A stretch of 56,946 bases of DNA from Bacteroidia bacterium (GCA_026415195.1 JAOAHO010000014.1:1-56946); one strand, 5' to 3'; counted from the first letter of the stretch, positions 26,136 to 34,868 are shown. Numbers and translations are program-made. Notes: a model not told the origin generated them from the sequence alone.

Positions 26136-26833
26136 ACCCTCATGTTTACCCATAAATTTTCATTAATAAAAATGGTATTTATGCCTGTATCGGCATATAT
26201 CCTGAATCCTTTAAGTTTTAAAAGATCCAAAATGGCATGATTTTTTTCGGAAAGTCCGTCATGTGAATAATCAACGGTTTCAAGGCATATCACCTTGGGT
26301 GAAAATTTTTCAAACGGAAAAGCTTTTAATAGATTTAATTCCATTCCTTCCACGTCCAAAGAAATAAAATCTGGCGGAGAGGTTGAAAAATATTTTTCCA
26401 TGATTTCACTTATATCAAAAACCTTAATTTTTAATTTCTCCTTCAGAACAAATCCGGCCTGAATGTATCGCTTACAGGCATCTTCAGAAAAAGTATTTAA
26501 AGTTGAAGAATCAAAGCAATAAAAATCCATTTCACCTTTTTTATCAGCAATTCCGCCTTCCACACAAATATCTTTTTTACGATATTTTTTTAAATAATGA
26601 CAAAATTGCGGATTGGGTTCCACCAAAACCCCCCTGGAGCCATTTATATAAAAATGAGCCGTATTGCTGTTTTCAAAAGGATGATGCGCACCAATGTCAA
26701 GGTAGGTGGGGTGTGGAATTTTCAAAACATCAAATAAATGCCGAATGATCATATCTTCGCCAGATTGAGAAAAAGATTTCTTCGCATAAACATGTTGAAG
26801 GCCTTTTATTCTATGAATTATCCTTTTGATCAT
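26132..26833 (-). CDS. FkbM-family methyltransferase
   Basis: A 233-residue SAM-dependent methyltransferase distinct from the one at 22674. YLDIGAHHPFENSNTAHFY is the SAM loop, GVLVEPNPQFCHYLKKY the acidic strand, and DFISLDVEGMELNLLKAF the FkbM C-terminal signature. Overlaps wzt by 4 bases. Confidence 0.9.
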   Translation of the reverse strand: MIKRIIHRIKGLQHVYAKKSFSQSGEDMIIRHLFDVLKIPHPTYLDIGAHHPFENSNTAHFYINGSRGVLVEPNPQFCHYLKKYRKKDICVEGGIADKKGEMDFYCFDSSTLNTFSEDACKRYIQAGFVLKEKLKIKVFDISEIMEKYFSTSPPDFISLDVEGMELNLLKAFPFEKFSPKVICLETVDYSHDGLSEKNHAILDLLKLKGFRIYADTGINTIFINENLWVNMRV

Positions 26834-28050
26834 TCCAGTTTGTTCTGTTGATATGACATTTTATTGGCTATTAAAAAAACGGATTCGGGATTCACGATAT
26901 GGGAAAGAAGATTTTCGGTAGAAAAAAATATGAACCCTGCATCGGGGTAGTACTGAATGTTTTGTAAATGTGAAGATATACCAACCGTTAATCCGTATGT
27001 TCCCTTACCTAAAAACAAATCTGTTTCTTCGAAAGTGAATTCATAAATTCCTTTAGTAATGTTCTGAGGGGTAGTCCAAAAATTCCTGACAGGCAATCCG
27101 TTTTCATGTATCATGCCTAAGCAAACCACAAAGCCGGGGATGTTTTGGTTAACTTTAATAATCAGACGAACCTTAAACTTTTCTCCAATTTTGAAATTTT
27201 GCCTTGGCTTATTTGCAATATCAAGAATTTCTGATTTTAAAAGTGATGCTTCTGAATTATTAATTTCTTTGAAAGAGAATTGGTGAACTTCACGATTGTA
27301 AAATTTGTTTAAGTAATAATTTGTTACCATACTGGATTCACCCTCCTTCACAATATGTCCATTTTCCAGCAATACGGATTTTTTACAAAGTAAATTAATT
27401 TGTCCAAGGTTATGGCTTACAAACAACACTGTTCTGCCTTCCTTGCGGGTGACATCTTCCATTTTCCCCAGGCACTTTTTCTGGAATTCGGCATCTCCCA
27501 CGGCCAACACTTCATCCACGACCAAAATTTCTGCTTCCAAAAAAGCCGCAACGGCAAAAGCCAATCGAAGCTGCATTCCGCTGCTGTAATGCTTCAGAGG
27601 CATATCAATAAATTTTTCCACCCCGGCAAAATCCACCATTTCATCAAATTTTTTTCTTATCTCAGTTCTTTTCATGCCTAAGATGGCGCCATTGAAAAAC
27701 ACATTTTCACGTCCCGTCAATTCCGGATGAAAACCCGTGCCCACTTCCAACAGGCTGGCCACCCTGCCCCTGACTTTTATTTCCCCTTCGGTGGGGGGGG
27801 TTATGCGCGACAATATTTTCAAAAGAGTGGATTTACCGGCTCCGTTTTTGCCTATGATGCCGATGCTTTCCCCCGGCATTACTTCAAAAGTAATGTTTTT
27901 CAGCGCCCAAAATTCTTCTTTGGCCCTGAATGATTTCAGCGGATTTTTTAAAATTGAAATTACATTTTCCCTAAAGTTCAAATAGGGAGATTTTTCGGAA
28001 TTAATAAAAAAACGCTTGCCAATATTCCTGAACTCTATGATGGACTTCAT
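26830..28050 (-). CDS. wzt: Wzt-like ABC transporter ATPase of polysaccharide export
   Basis: A 406-residue ATPase that drives export of a completed glycan with the Wzm-like permease. Walker A GKNGAGKST, signature HYSSGMQLRLAFA and Walker B ILVVDEVLAVGD fill residues about 60-210. The region after 250 is a Wzt-type C-terminal extension (FKVRLIIKVNQNIPGFVVCLGM, then YEFTFEETDLFLGKGTYGLTVG) that in related systems binds the chain end. A C8 run at 27793-27800 lies in RITPPTEGE between Walker A and the signature. Start overlaps the permease stop by one base. Confidence 0.92.
   Translation of the reverse strand: MKSIIEFRNIGKRFFINSEKSPYLNFRENVISILKNPLKSFRAKEEFWALKNITFEVMPGESIGIIGKNGAGKSTLLKILSRITPPTEGEIKVRGRVASLLEVGTGFHPELTGRENVFFNGAILGMKRTEIRKKFDEMVDFAGVEKFIDMPLKHYSSGMQLRLAFAVAAFLEAEILVVDEVLAVGDAEFQKKCLGKMEDVTRKEGRTVLFVSHNLGQINLLCKKSVLLENGHIVKEGESSMVTNYYLNKFYNREVHQFSFKEINNSEASLLKSEILDIANKPRQNFKIGEKFKVRLIIKVNQNIPGFVVCLGMIHENGLPVRNFWTTPQNITKGIYEFTFEETDLFLGKGTYGLTVGISSHLQNIQYYPDAGFIFFSTENLLSHIVNPESVFLIANKMSYQQNKLE
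27793..27800. repeat. Homopolymer tract of eight G (C on coding strand)
   Basis: Uninterrupted G8 on the plus strand inside wzt, at about codon 84. A one-base slip would truncate the exporter ATPase before its signature motif. Confidence 0.9.
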
Positions 28051-28883
28051 TATATCCTGTCAGCAATAATCTCTTCCGTTTTCCTGAAATTTAAGACACT
28101 CAGTAAAAACAAAAATATCAGTATTATCATAAAAAGCCCGTATTTCCATCCCCAAACAAACATGCCATTTAAAGATGCCCTAAAAACTTCGATTGGAATT
28201 CCTATAGGGTGCCACTCAAAAAAATGAATTAACCAGGGGAAAGGCCATTGCCTGCCTTGTCCGTCATAGAAAACAGGGCTTATAAAAAAAAATATTTGTA
28301 TTATAAAATTAGTGGCATATTTGAAATCCCTGTATTTCACCACTAAGGAAGAAAGATAAATGCTTAAAGTATTTGAAATTAAAAATAACATGAAAATCGA
28401 AAGCAATAACATCAACCAATTTATTTGAAGAACATGTTCAAAGCCAAAATTTGAAAAAAGAAAAATAAATAAAACCAAAAACCCAAACAAAAAATCAAAA
28501 CCCGCAATAAGAAAAGAAGAAAAGGGTATATATATTCTTGGAAAATAAATTTTCTTTATAATCTGCGAATATCCCAGTATCTGCTGAATGGAGTTTTGTA
28601 CGGTTCCGGAAAAAAAATTCCATATCACCATACCCGATAATACATAAACCATATATGATCCGCTGTCCCGGCTTACGGGTGGATTATCCTTAAACAAAAA
28701 ATAAAACACCATAGCCATGAAAACCGGCTGTATAACCGCCCATAAAATTCCAAAAAATGCCTGCTTGTACTTAACCTTGATCTCCCTCCAGGCCATCATA
28801 TAGGCCAGTTCCCTGAATTGCCAAATTTCCTTCCAACCGCCTAAGATCCCGGAACGAGGCCTAATGGTATATTCAAATGACAT
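28050..28883 (-). CDS. wzm: Wzm-like ABC transporter permease
   Basis: A 277-residue inner-membrane protein of the ABC-2 polysaccharide exporter type. The cytosolic N-terminus ends in AYMMAWREIKVKYKQAFFGILWAVIQP, a family hallmark, then about six membrane helices; YSQIIKKIYFPRIYIPFSS is the usual cytosolic segment. First gene of the nine-gene operon; its start codon lies inside one arm of a 10-bp inverted repeat that surrounds the promoter. Confidence 0.9.
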   Translation of the reverse strand: MSFEYTIRPRSGILGGWKEIWQFRELAYMMAWREIKVKYKQAFFGILWAVIQPVFMAMVFYFLFKDNPPVSRDSGSYMVYVLSGMVIWNFFSGTVQNSIQQILGYSQIIKKIYFPRIYIPFSSFLIAGFDFLFGFLVLFIFLFSNFGFEHVLQINWLMLLLSIFMLFLISNTLSIYLSSLVVKYRDFKYATNFIIQIFFFISPVFYDGQGRQWPFPWLIHFFEWHPIGIPIEVFRASLNGMFVWGWKYGLFMIILIFLFLLSVLNFRKTEEIIADRI

Positions 28884-28921
28884 GAAAATGCTCTTTATAG
28901 CAAAAATATAACATTTTCATG
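28881..28921. repeat. Perfect 10-bp inverted repeat around the glycan-operon promoter
   Basis: CATGAAAATG (28881-28890) and CATTTTCATG (28912-28921) pair perfectly across a 21-base loop that holds the -7 element. The left arm includes the wzm start codon. It could be an operator or an RNA hairpin sequestering the start; it is not a standard terminator because the stem is A+T-rich. Confidence 0.5.
28901..28908 (-). promoter_or_regulatory. -7 element (TATTTTTG, minus strand) for the glycan operon
   Basis: Exact TAnnTTTG match on the minus strand, 17 bases before the wzm start at 28883 and inside the loop of the inverted repeat 28881-28921. It is the only good promoter candidate for the whole operon. 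Confidence 0.5.
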
Positions 28922-28937
28922 TATTATATTTTCCGGC

Positions 28938-30137
28938 TTATTCTTTAATCCATCTGATGTACTTCACAGAGCCATCTTCCAAAAACAATGAAATCATATA
29001 CATTCCTTTATTCAAATTATCCGTTTTGAATTTAATCGATGTTCCTTCATTTTCTACTGGAAACCCGGTAAATTTTCCATCCGATGAAAAAATCATGGCC
29101 CTGACTACTTTTGATTGCGTTTGAACCACCACGTGGTCATTTCCCGGATTAGGAAACAAACTTATTTCTACTTTAAAATTTGTTTCATTAAGCCCTTGTG
29201 TTGAGCAAGTTAGCGTCCCCGAAGATTTTTTCAAAGCAATGGTATTACTTAAATTCAATGAATCCATAAAGCGTTGGCCCTCGGTACAATTATCTTTTAA
29301 TAAGCGATCCAAAAACGGATTCAGGAAATTCATGTAACGCTTTTGGGCATTTTGAATCGACAAGGTGGCAGAGCATCCGCTGGTATTTTGGCCAAAATTA
29401 CAATTGAAATTGTTTCCGTTACTGAAATCGCAATGGGTAAGGGTTTTCAAAATAATTTCAAATTTAGTGGCAGACGCACAACTGTCATACATTAAATCCT
29501 GGTTGGTGGCATGGGGCGTAACGCAATCGCCTTTGCCTCCTAAAATCAGGGTAGGAACAGTTACTTTTTTGGCTGCCGATGTTGCCTTGGGATTGGTCTC
29601 GGCAGCGGCAAAATTAAAAAGGCAGGTAATGGTGTTGTTGTTCTCTGCTGCCAGAAAAGAAGCGCCCCCACCCATGGAGTGTCCGCCGATGGCCGACTTC
29701 AAATTCAGCTTACCCACAAAAAGATTAGTTAGGGTGTTTGTGTTGTTCAATTGCAACATTCTGGCAGCCACCAAACTCAGGTCTTTACCGAAATCACTAT
29801 GACTGGGGCTGAAGCCTCCTTCGGTGCGTGGCAGTGCCACAATGTAGCCGCGTTGCGATAATTCCTTGTAAATGTTGTCATAACTGTCCCAACTCATCAC
29901 AAAGCCATGGCCAAACACAATCACGGGAAAACTGCCCGTAGCCACCGGAACATTCGATCCTGCCGATGCAGCAGGATAATAAATTTCTGTCTGAATTTGC
30001 CTTCCGGGTCCACCTCCGCTTCCAAATCCCCCGGTTCGGGTGGGATCATTGAACGTCAGGGTTAAGGTTCCTGTTTGGTATGTTTGCGTTTTCGAAGTTA
30101 TTGAAAACAACATCAATAAAAACACTAAGTATTTCAT
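28938..30137 (-). CDS. T9SS-exported cutinase/PETase-like alpha/beta-hydrolase
   Basis: A 399-residue secreted serine hydrolase. Signal peptide at 1-18. The alpha/beta-hydrolase domain has VIVFGHGF (oxyanion), nucleophile GHSMGGGAS, the acid in VPTLILGGKGDCVTP and the His in LTHCDFS; the order and spacing resemble cutinase, chlorophyllase and polyester hydrolases. The last 75 residues (LFPNPGNDHVVVQTQ, GMYMISLFLEDG) form a type A T9SS sorting domain, so the enzyme is exported to the surface or medium. Many Cys suggest disulfides. Substrate is not provable from sequence. It has its own promoter at 30175. Confidence 0.85.
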   Translation of the reverse strand: MKYLVFLLMLFSITSKTQTYQTGTLTLTFNDPTRTGGFGSGGGPGRQIQTEIYYPAASAGSNVPVATGSFPVIVFGHGFVMSWDSYDNIYKELSQRGYIVALPRTEGGFSPSHSDFGKDLSLVAARMLQLNNTNTLTNLFVGKLNLKSAIGGHSMGGGASFLAAENNNTITCLFNFAAAETNPKATSAAKKVTVPTLILGGKGDCVTPHATNQDLMYDSCASATKFEIILKTLTHCDFSNGNNFNCNFGQNTSGCSATLSIQNAQKRYMNFLNPFLDRLLKDNCTEGQRFMDSLNLSNTIALKKSSGTLTCSTQGLNETNFKVEISLFPNPGNDHVVVQTQSKVVRAMIFSSDGKFTGFPVENEGTSIKFKTDNLNKGMYMISLFLEDGSVKYIRWIKE

Positions 30138-30174
30138 GTGGTAAAAATATCAGGGCATTTTTCTACAATCAAAC

Positions 30175-30182
30175 AAAATTAT
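30175..30182 (-). promoter_or_regulatory. -7 element (TAATTTTG, minus strand) for the hydrolase gene
   Basis: Exact TAnnTTTG match on the minus strand, 37 bases upstream of the hydrolase start at 30137. The region is the divergent spacer with recR. Confidence 0.45.
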
Positions 30183-30284
30183 TTAATGGAAGTTTTTAGT
30201 TTTTAATCGTTATTTTTATTATGTGAATTGTGAAAAATTCTTAGAAATTAGTTTTAACCAAAACAAGTAACTTTAAAATTTGAA

Positions 30285-30875
30285 GTGGAAAATATCATCG
30301 ACGATTGCATAGAAATGTTTGCTTCCTTACCCGGTGTAGGGAAAAAGACAGCCTCACGATATGTAATTCATTTACTTAAAAATAACAAAAAAGAACTGAT
30401 TCGAATGTACGAAGTTCTTGGAAATGCTATAAGTAAAATCAGGGAATGCCCCGTTTGTCATGCCATTATCGGACTCGACGACTGCCCCTATTGCAACCAA
30501 CATCGTTGTTCGAAAGGAACCTTATGCCTTGTTCAGGATTTCCGCGATCTGATTGCCATGGAAAATACAGGAAAATATTTTGGTACCTATCACATTTTAG
30601 GTGGTTTAATCTCACCTGTTGATGGTATCGGACCTAATGATTTAAATCTTGTCACATTGGAAAAACGCTTAAATGCAGGAGTATTCCACGAATTGATTTT
30701 TGCTTTGGGAACTACACGAGAATCAGAAACCACACAATTTTTTCTTCACCGTAAATTCCAGGATTTAGTTCAAAAGTTTTCCACTTTGCCAAAAGGAATT
30801 GCGCATGGAATAGGACTTGAATTTACTGATGAACTGACATTAGGAAGCGCGATTGAAAACAGGGTGCCGTTGTGA
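30285..30875 (+). CDS. recR: Recombination mediator protein RecR
   Basis: A 196-residue RecR that, with RecO, loads RecA at gaps and breaks. An N-terminal helix-hairpin-helix (LPGVGKKTASRYVIHLL) is followed by the four-Cys zinc finger (CPVC, 8 residues, CPYC) and a TOPRIM domain with YHILGGLISPVDGIGP. The start is GTG at 30285; no ATG fits. Length agrees with the family (about 200). It converges with the next gene with a single base between the stops. Confidence 0.95.
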   Translation: MENIIDDCIEMFASLPGVGKKTASRYVIHLLKNNKKELIRMYEVLGNAISKIRECPVCHAIIGLDDCPYCNQHRCSKGTLCLVQDFRDLIAMENTGKYFGTYHILGGLISPVDGIGPNDLNLVTLEKRLNAGVFHELIFALGTTRESETTQFFLHRKFQDLVQKFSTLPKGIAHGIGLEFTDELTLGSAIENRVPL

Positions 30876-30876
30876 A

Positions 30877-31185
30877 TTATATAGATACTTTATAAATTCG
30901 ATGAATCGGGATTACATTACCATGCTTAAGGATTACTCTTTTGTCCGTTAATCCCCAAACTGTGGTTTCTACATATTTTGAATTGGTATCGTCTTTGAAA
31001 TATATCCTTACTTTGCTTTTTTCAAGATTGCCAAGCGTAAGGGCTCTTTTTAGAAGTTCGTATCGTTCATGAATATGATCTTTATGAGTTAATACCTCCT
31101 CAGGAGGAAATTTTAGTTCAGCCACTTTTTCTTTTTCAATTTTTTCCACTAACTCAGTCATTGGGGTTTGAAAATTTGTTTGCAT
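30877..31185 (-). CDS. Small soluble protein, unknown function
   Basis: A 102-residue charged protein without signal peptide. A C-terminal beta-rich half (KVRIYFKDDTNSKYVETTVWGLTDKRVILKHG, ending IPIHRIYKVSI) resembles small Bacteroidota proteins of unknown role. It is followed upstream, after 46 bp, by the PH-like membrane gene and may share its transcript. Confidence 0.55.
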   Translation of the reverse strand: MQTNFQTPMTELVEKIEKEKVAELKFPPEEVLTHKDHIHERYELLKRALTLGNLEKSKVRIYFKDDTNSKYVETTVWGLTDKRVILKHGNVIPIHRIYKVSI

Positions 31186-31231
31186 TTTTATTTTACTTTA
31201 ACGTTTGTTTACTGAAAAAGGTTGCACAATT

Positions 31232-31783
31232 TTATTTTAAATTTTTCACCTTGGCAATTTGTTCTTTTAACAAATGAAAAAGTTCGGAAGGTTTTTGAGT
31301 GCCAATCTTGTATGTTATCCCATTCTCGTAAGTAAGTTCCACAAACCCTTTTCCGTATGTATAAAAACGGATGACGCTTTTGCGGTGTAAATTGTAGGTG
31401 GCCCTACGCAATAAAAAATGTTTGTAGCGACTCTTTCGGATTTTTACTACTCCCGACAAATCAAGCATCACCCGCCTTGTGCCCCAAAATCCATCCAGCA
31501 TGATGTAATTTTCATAAACCCGTATATGCGAATGTAAAACAAACATCAGGCTAATAGATATGATCATGACAAGCAGACCTGCAAGAAAAAAAATTTGACC
31601 TGTTTGTTCCGGCTTTCCTAACGGATAGGAACCAATTGAAAAAAAAGAAAAATGTATGGGCTTCGGATTCTGACTCCAATAATAGGCAACAAAGCAAAAA
31701 GTGGCAAGTGTCAACCTGAGAATCAAACTGAAGTGGTTGCTGCCCAAATACTGTTTTTCTTCAAACAAAACTTTTTCCGACAT
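31232..31783 (-). CDS. Membrane protein with PH-like C-terminal domain
   Basis: A 183-residue protein with two membrane helices (about 20-37 and 65-85) and a C-terminal beta-rich region (HIRVYENYIMLDGFWGTRRVMLDLSGVVKIRKSRY then VIRFYTYGKGFVELTY) that looks like a bacterial PH-domain fold. Function unknown. Confidence 0.55.
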   Translation of the reverse strand: MSEKVLFEEKQYLGSNHFSLILRLTLATFCFVAYYWSQNPKPIHFSFFSIGSYPLGKPEQTGQIFFLAGLLVMIISISLMFVLHSHIRVYENYIMLDGFWGTRRVMLDLSGVVKIRKSRYKHFLLRRATYNLHRKSVIRFYTYGKGFVELTYENGITYKIGTQKPSELFHLLKEQIAKVKNLK

Positions 31784-31847
31784 CGTTAAACTTTTATACT
31801 CATTTAATTATACGAAAAATTTTGAATAAAGATACATTTTATTGATT

Positions 31848-33215
31848 TTATTCAAGGCCTGCTTCATTTTCAAGCATCAGCAATTCCAAACATTCGGGGT
31901 TGGTCCCTTTTTGGATCCTAAAATGCTCCGTGGTCCTAAAGCCTGCCACCCAAATGATTTCTTCGTTTGCGTCTGTCAAAATCCACACCCTCGATTTCAG
32001 TGCAGCCTTAATGCCTTCATCTTTCAAAAAATCAGCAATTTTTTTCTTTCCTTTCATCCCAAATGGCACAAAAGCATCCCCCTTTCTTGCCCTTCTCCAG
32101 TATAATGGGAATTTTAATTTTTCCAAAGGAAACAGTGCCGTGTTTTTATTCATTTTAAGTTTATCATGTTCCGGTATCACCCTTTCAGCCCGAATAAACT
32201 CCGGCCACGGTCCCTCAGGACCTTCGGTGATAAAAACATCTTCCTTTTTTTTCTTTTTATTCAATGGAAGGATGATAATTTTGTTTTTAAGTGTTTGCAA
32301 TGTATGAGTACCCGTCCTGAAAATCTGGCCGGAAGGATTTTGAATGCTCTGAATAAAATCAAAAAAAACCGATGAATTTATTCCGAAAGGTCTGAGTGCT
32401 TCATAATACAACCATAAAGGCAAAGATGGTGATTTTTTTACTTTTGGATGGAGGAATTCCCGTATATCCGAGGCTGCCTTAACTTTGAGATATTTTTTTA
32501 CGTTTTTTTTCCATAATGATTCATTGCCTTCCAGATAACTGTTCACAATAAAGGCTGTTTTTGAAAGATGGCTAACGACGGAAGGATTATACTTTTCCAG
32601 CAGAGGCAACAATTCATGGCGGATTAAATTTCGGGTATAATCTAACGTAGCATTCGAATGGTCCTCTACAAAAGGGATATGATTAGAATTGAGGTAAGCA
32701 TGAATTTCTTCTTTACTTAACAACAAAAAAGGCCTCACCACATTATCTCTACGTGGCCTGATTCCGCCTAATCCATGCATTCCCGCGCCCCGGATGAGGT
32801 TCATTAGAAGGGTCTCGGCATTGTCATGGGCATGATGGGCTGTCAGGATGAAATCAAATTTTTCCTTACGGGCTATTTCATAAAAAAAATTATATCTTAT
32901 TTCTCTTGCATGTTCCTGAAGGTTGGATGTTTTGAGCATCCTGCCTTTTGCGTCAAGAACAAAAAGCCTGACTCCTTGCTCATCACAATAAGCCCTCACA
33001 AATTGTTCATCCCTGTCGGATTCTTTTCCCCTCAGGCCATAATTTACATGGGCAGCCCCAATGTCATATCCTTCGTTAAGAAAGTAATGTAATAAAGCCA
33101 TGGAATCGGAACCACCGCTAACGGCAATCAACAATCTGCAGGATTTTTCCTCGTTGAAAATCAACCGGACTTTTTTTTTGATTTCGGTGAACTTTCCCTT
33201 CATGGCCCTAACCAT
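31848..33215 (-). CDS. tilS: tRNA(Ile)-lysidine synthase
   Basis: A 455-residue ATP-dependent enzyme that attaches lysine to C34 of the CAU anticodon, changing Met to Ile decoding; essential. The PP-loop SGGSDSMALLHYF (about 34-46), AHVNYGLRG, LTAHHAHDNAET and RPFLLLSKEEI are all present. The C-terminal WRRARKGDAFVPFGMKGKKKIADFLKD is the TilS_C domain. Overlaps the YbbR-like gene by 16 bases. Confidence 0.95.
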   Translation of the reverse strand: MVRAMKGKFTEIKKKVRLIFNEEKSCRLLIAVSGGSDSMALLHYFLNEGYDIGAAHVNYGLRGKESDRDEQFVRAYCDEQGVRLFVLDAKGRMLKTSNLQEHAREIRYNFFYEIARKEKFDFILTAHHAHDNAETLLMNLIRGAGMHGLGGIRPRRDNVVRPFLLLSKEEIHAYLNSNHIPFVEDHSNATLDYTRNLIRHELLPLLEKYNPSVVSHLSKTAFIVNSYLEGNESLWKKNVKKYLKVKAASDIREFLHPKVKKSPSLPLWLYYEALRPFGINSSVFFDFIQSIQNPSGQIFRTGTHTLQTLKNKIIILPLNKKKKKEDVFITEGPEGPWPEFIRAERVIPEHDKLKMNKNTALFPLEKLKFPLYWRRARKGDAFVPFGMKGKKKIADFLKDEGIKAALKSRVWILTDANEEIIWVAGFRTTEHFRIQKGTNPECLELLMLENEAGLE

Positions 33216-34078
33216 TTTAAAACCTTTACCTGCTTTGGATTAAAATCCAGTATCCGTATGTGCTCGGAACAAGATTGTAGGTAAACATCAGCTGTTATGT
33301 TGTGATTTTTGATTTCTGCCTTTGCCGAAATTTTTTTCTCCAAGCTGTCGGTCCAACTTCTAGGGCACATCAACAACACTTTTACATTTTTGGGATTAAT
33401 GCTCCATCCGGAAGAAACATCAATGGGTATATTTCCTGCAACTTTTACATACCTTTCGGCATATAAATAAAACTTCACATGTGTCGGTATAATGTTTTCA
33501 CCTGCATAAAGCATAACGGAATTGTTGCCCTCCTTCACTTCAAGAAAAAAAGGCTTAAGCGTAAAAGTGTTCTTTTCATGGGCGGAATCGTTCAGCACCC
33601 AGACGCTGTCGGGAGAAAAATATTTTTTTAAAATACAAAGCCGGTCGGGATTATGAATTTTTGTGTAAGCAAAAACTTTTTTTTTTGACGAAATTTTTTG
33701 CAGTAACGTATTTTTATGGAATGTATCGGGGCTTACGGCCCATTTTCCATTTAAAAATTGGTAGGGCCCCAATTTAGTTTTTAAGGCTTTCGATATGATG
33801 AAGTAATCACCAGAGGTGTTAAAATAATTTTTATCCAATTCCAGATTCAGTATTCGGTGTCCTGATTCATTTAATTTCCCGGCAGCCAAAGGGGAAATTT
33901 TTCCTTTCCACTCGCAAACATATTGCCCCAGAGGCTTTCCGTTGTAATGAAAAAGGATCTTTAGCGGGATATTTTGATCTTTAATTTCAATGAAAACTCT
34001 ATAAACCCAAATGAGTGAAGATAAAAACACAAATGAAAGAAAAATAATTTTTTTATTAACCAAGCCCTTCCGGATCAT
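33200..34078 (-). CDS. YbbR-like protein
   Basis: A 292-residue protein with one N-terminal membrane helix and a periplasmic body of beta-rich repeats (for example VKFYLYAERYVKVAGNIPIDVSSGW and VKVLLMCPRSW) as in YbbR-like domains. Identification rests mainly on layout and on its place next to yajC, where Bacteroidota usually have ybbR. Function not firmly established. No coaE follows; tilS does. Confidence 0.6.
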   Translation of the reverse strand: MIRKGLVNKKIIFLSFVFLSSLIWVYRVFIEIKDQNIPLKILFHYNGKPLGQYVCEWKGKISPLAAGKLNESGHRILNLELDKNYFNTSGDYFIISKALKTKLGPYQFLNGKWAVSPDTFHKNTLLQKISSKKKVFAYTKIHNPDRLCILKKYFSPDSVWVLNDSAHEKNTFTLKPFFLEVKEGNNSVMLYAGENIIPTHVKFYLYAERYVKVAGNIPIDVSSGWSINPKNVKVLLMCPRSWTDSLEKKISAKAEIKNHNITADVYLQSCSEHIRILDFNPKQVKVLKWLGP

Positions 34079-34092
34079 GATTCAGATCCCGA

Positions 34093-34410
34093 TTATTTCA
34101 GGCCGGCTCCTTCCATGGAAATGGCATTTTTTGAAATTTTCATTTTTGTGCCGTCTTCCACCTCCATAATAACGGTATTATCGTCGCGTAATTCAACTAT
34201 TTTACCGTATATTCCACCGATGGTGAGGATTTTATCGCCTTTTTTCAAATTTTCCAGATATTTCTTTTGCTCCTTGGCTTTTTTAATCTGTGGTCTCATC
34301 ATAAAAAAATAAAAAATCAGAATGATGAGCATTAATGGCAAAAACTGCACCAGAGCATTTCCTCCTCCTTGTTGGGGAGGTGCCATTAAAATAAAGGTTA
34401 AGGTATTCAT
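34093..34410 (-). CDS. yajC: Preprotein translocase subunit YajC
   Basis: A 105-residue accessory subunit of SecDF-YajC. A single membrane helix (about 24-39) is followed by FMMRPQIKKAKEQKKYLENLKKGDKILTIGGIYG, the family signature, and a small beta domain. Lies between the DUF1573 and YbbR-like genes with 14-bp gaps, the usual Bacteroidota arrangement. Confidence 0.95.
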   Translation of the reverse strand: MNTLTFILMAPPQQGGGNALVQFLPLMLIILIFYFFMMRPQIKKAKEQKKYLENLKKGDKILTIGGIYGKIVELRDDNTVIMEVEDGTKMKISKNAISMEGAGLK

Positions 34411-34424
34411 AGATTAAATATTTA

Positions 34425-34868
34425 TTATTTTACGGTTTCAGGAACGATAATTTCTCCTTTTATTTTCAACATAATAGTGGCCGGTTCACAATTTGTGGCT
34501 ATGGTTATGGTTTTTTCCTGATAGCCTTTTTTTCCTTCTGAATCGAAAATTACCTGTATAAGCCCCGTTTTCCCGGGCGGGATAGGTTCTTTTGGCCATT
34601 TAGGCACCGTACATCCGCAACTGCCGCTTGCCCCGCTGATGATCAGATTCTTCTTGCCCGTATTCCTGAAATGAAAGTCCACTGTCACAACCTCGCCCTG
34701 AGTTATTTTACCAAAATCATATTCGGTGTTTTCAAACGTCATCACGGGAAGATTTGCCTCACTGCCCACTTGTATGTCGTTCGTGGTAAGTTCCTGGATG
34801 TTTTCTTTGTTTTCTGAACAATTAAATAAAAACAAAAAAAATACTACTACAAAGGCTTGCTTGGGCAT
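34425..34868 (-). CDS. DUF1573-domain lipoprotein
   Basis: A 147-residue lipoprotein with lipobox FLFNC. The mature part shows the DUF1573 pattern: YDFGKITQGEVVTVDFHFRNTGKK, then GASGSCGCTVPKWPKEPIPPGKTG. Function is unknown. The ATG at 34868 gives a good signal peptide. Two tandem -7 elements precede it. It heads the yajC-ybbR-tilS run. Confidence 0.85.
   Translation of the reverse strand: MPKQAFVVVFFLFLFNCSENKENIQELTTNDIQVGSEANLPVMTFENTEYDFGKITQGEVVTVDFHFRNTGKKNLIISGASGSCGCTVPKWPKEPIPPGKTGLIQVIFDSEGKKGYQEKTITIATNCEPATIMLKIKGEIIVPETVK

Noticed and set aside
28880-28938. The 10-bp inverted repeat at 28881-28921 as a terminator for the hydrolase gene
   Set aside because: Stem is A+T-rich, the loop is 21 bases long and no T tract follows; it also contains the promoter and start codon of the next gene.
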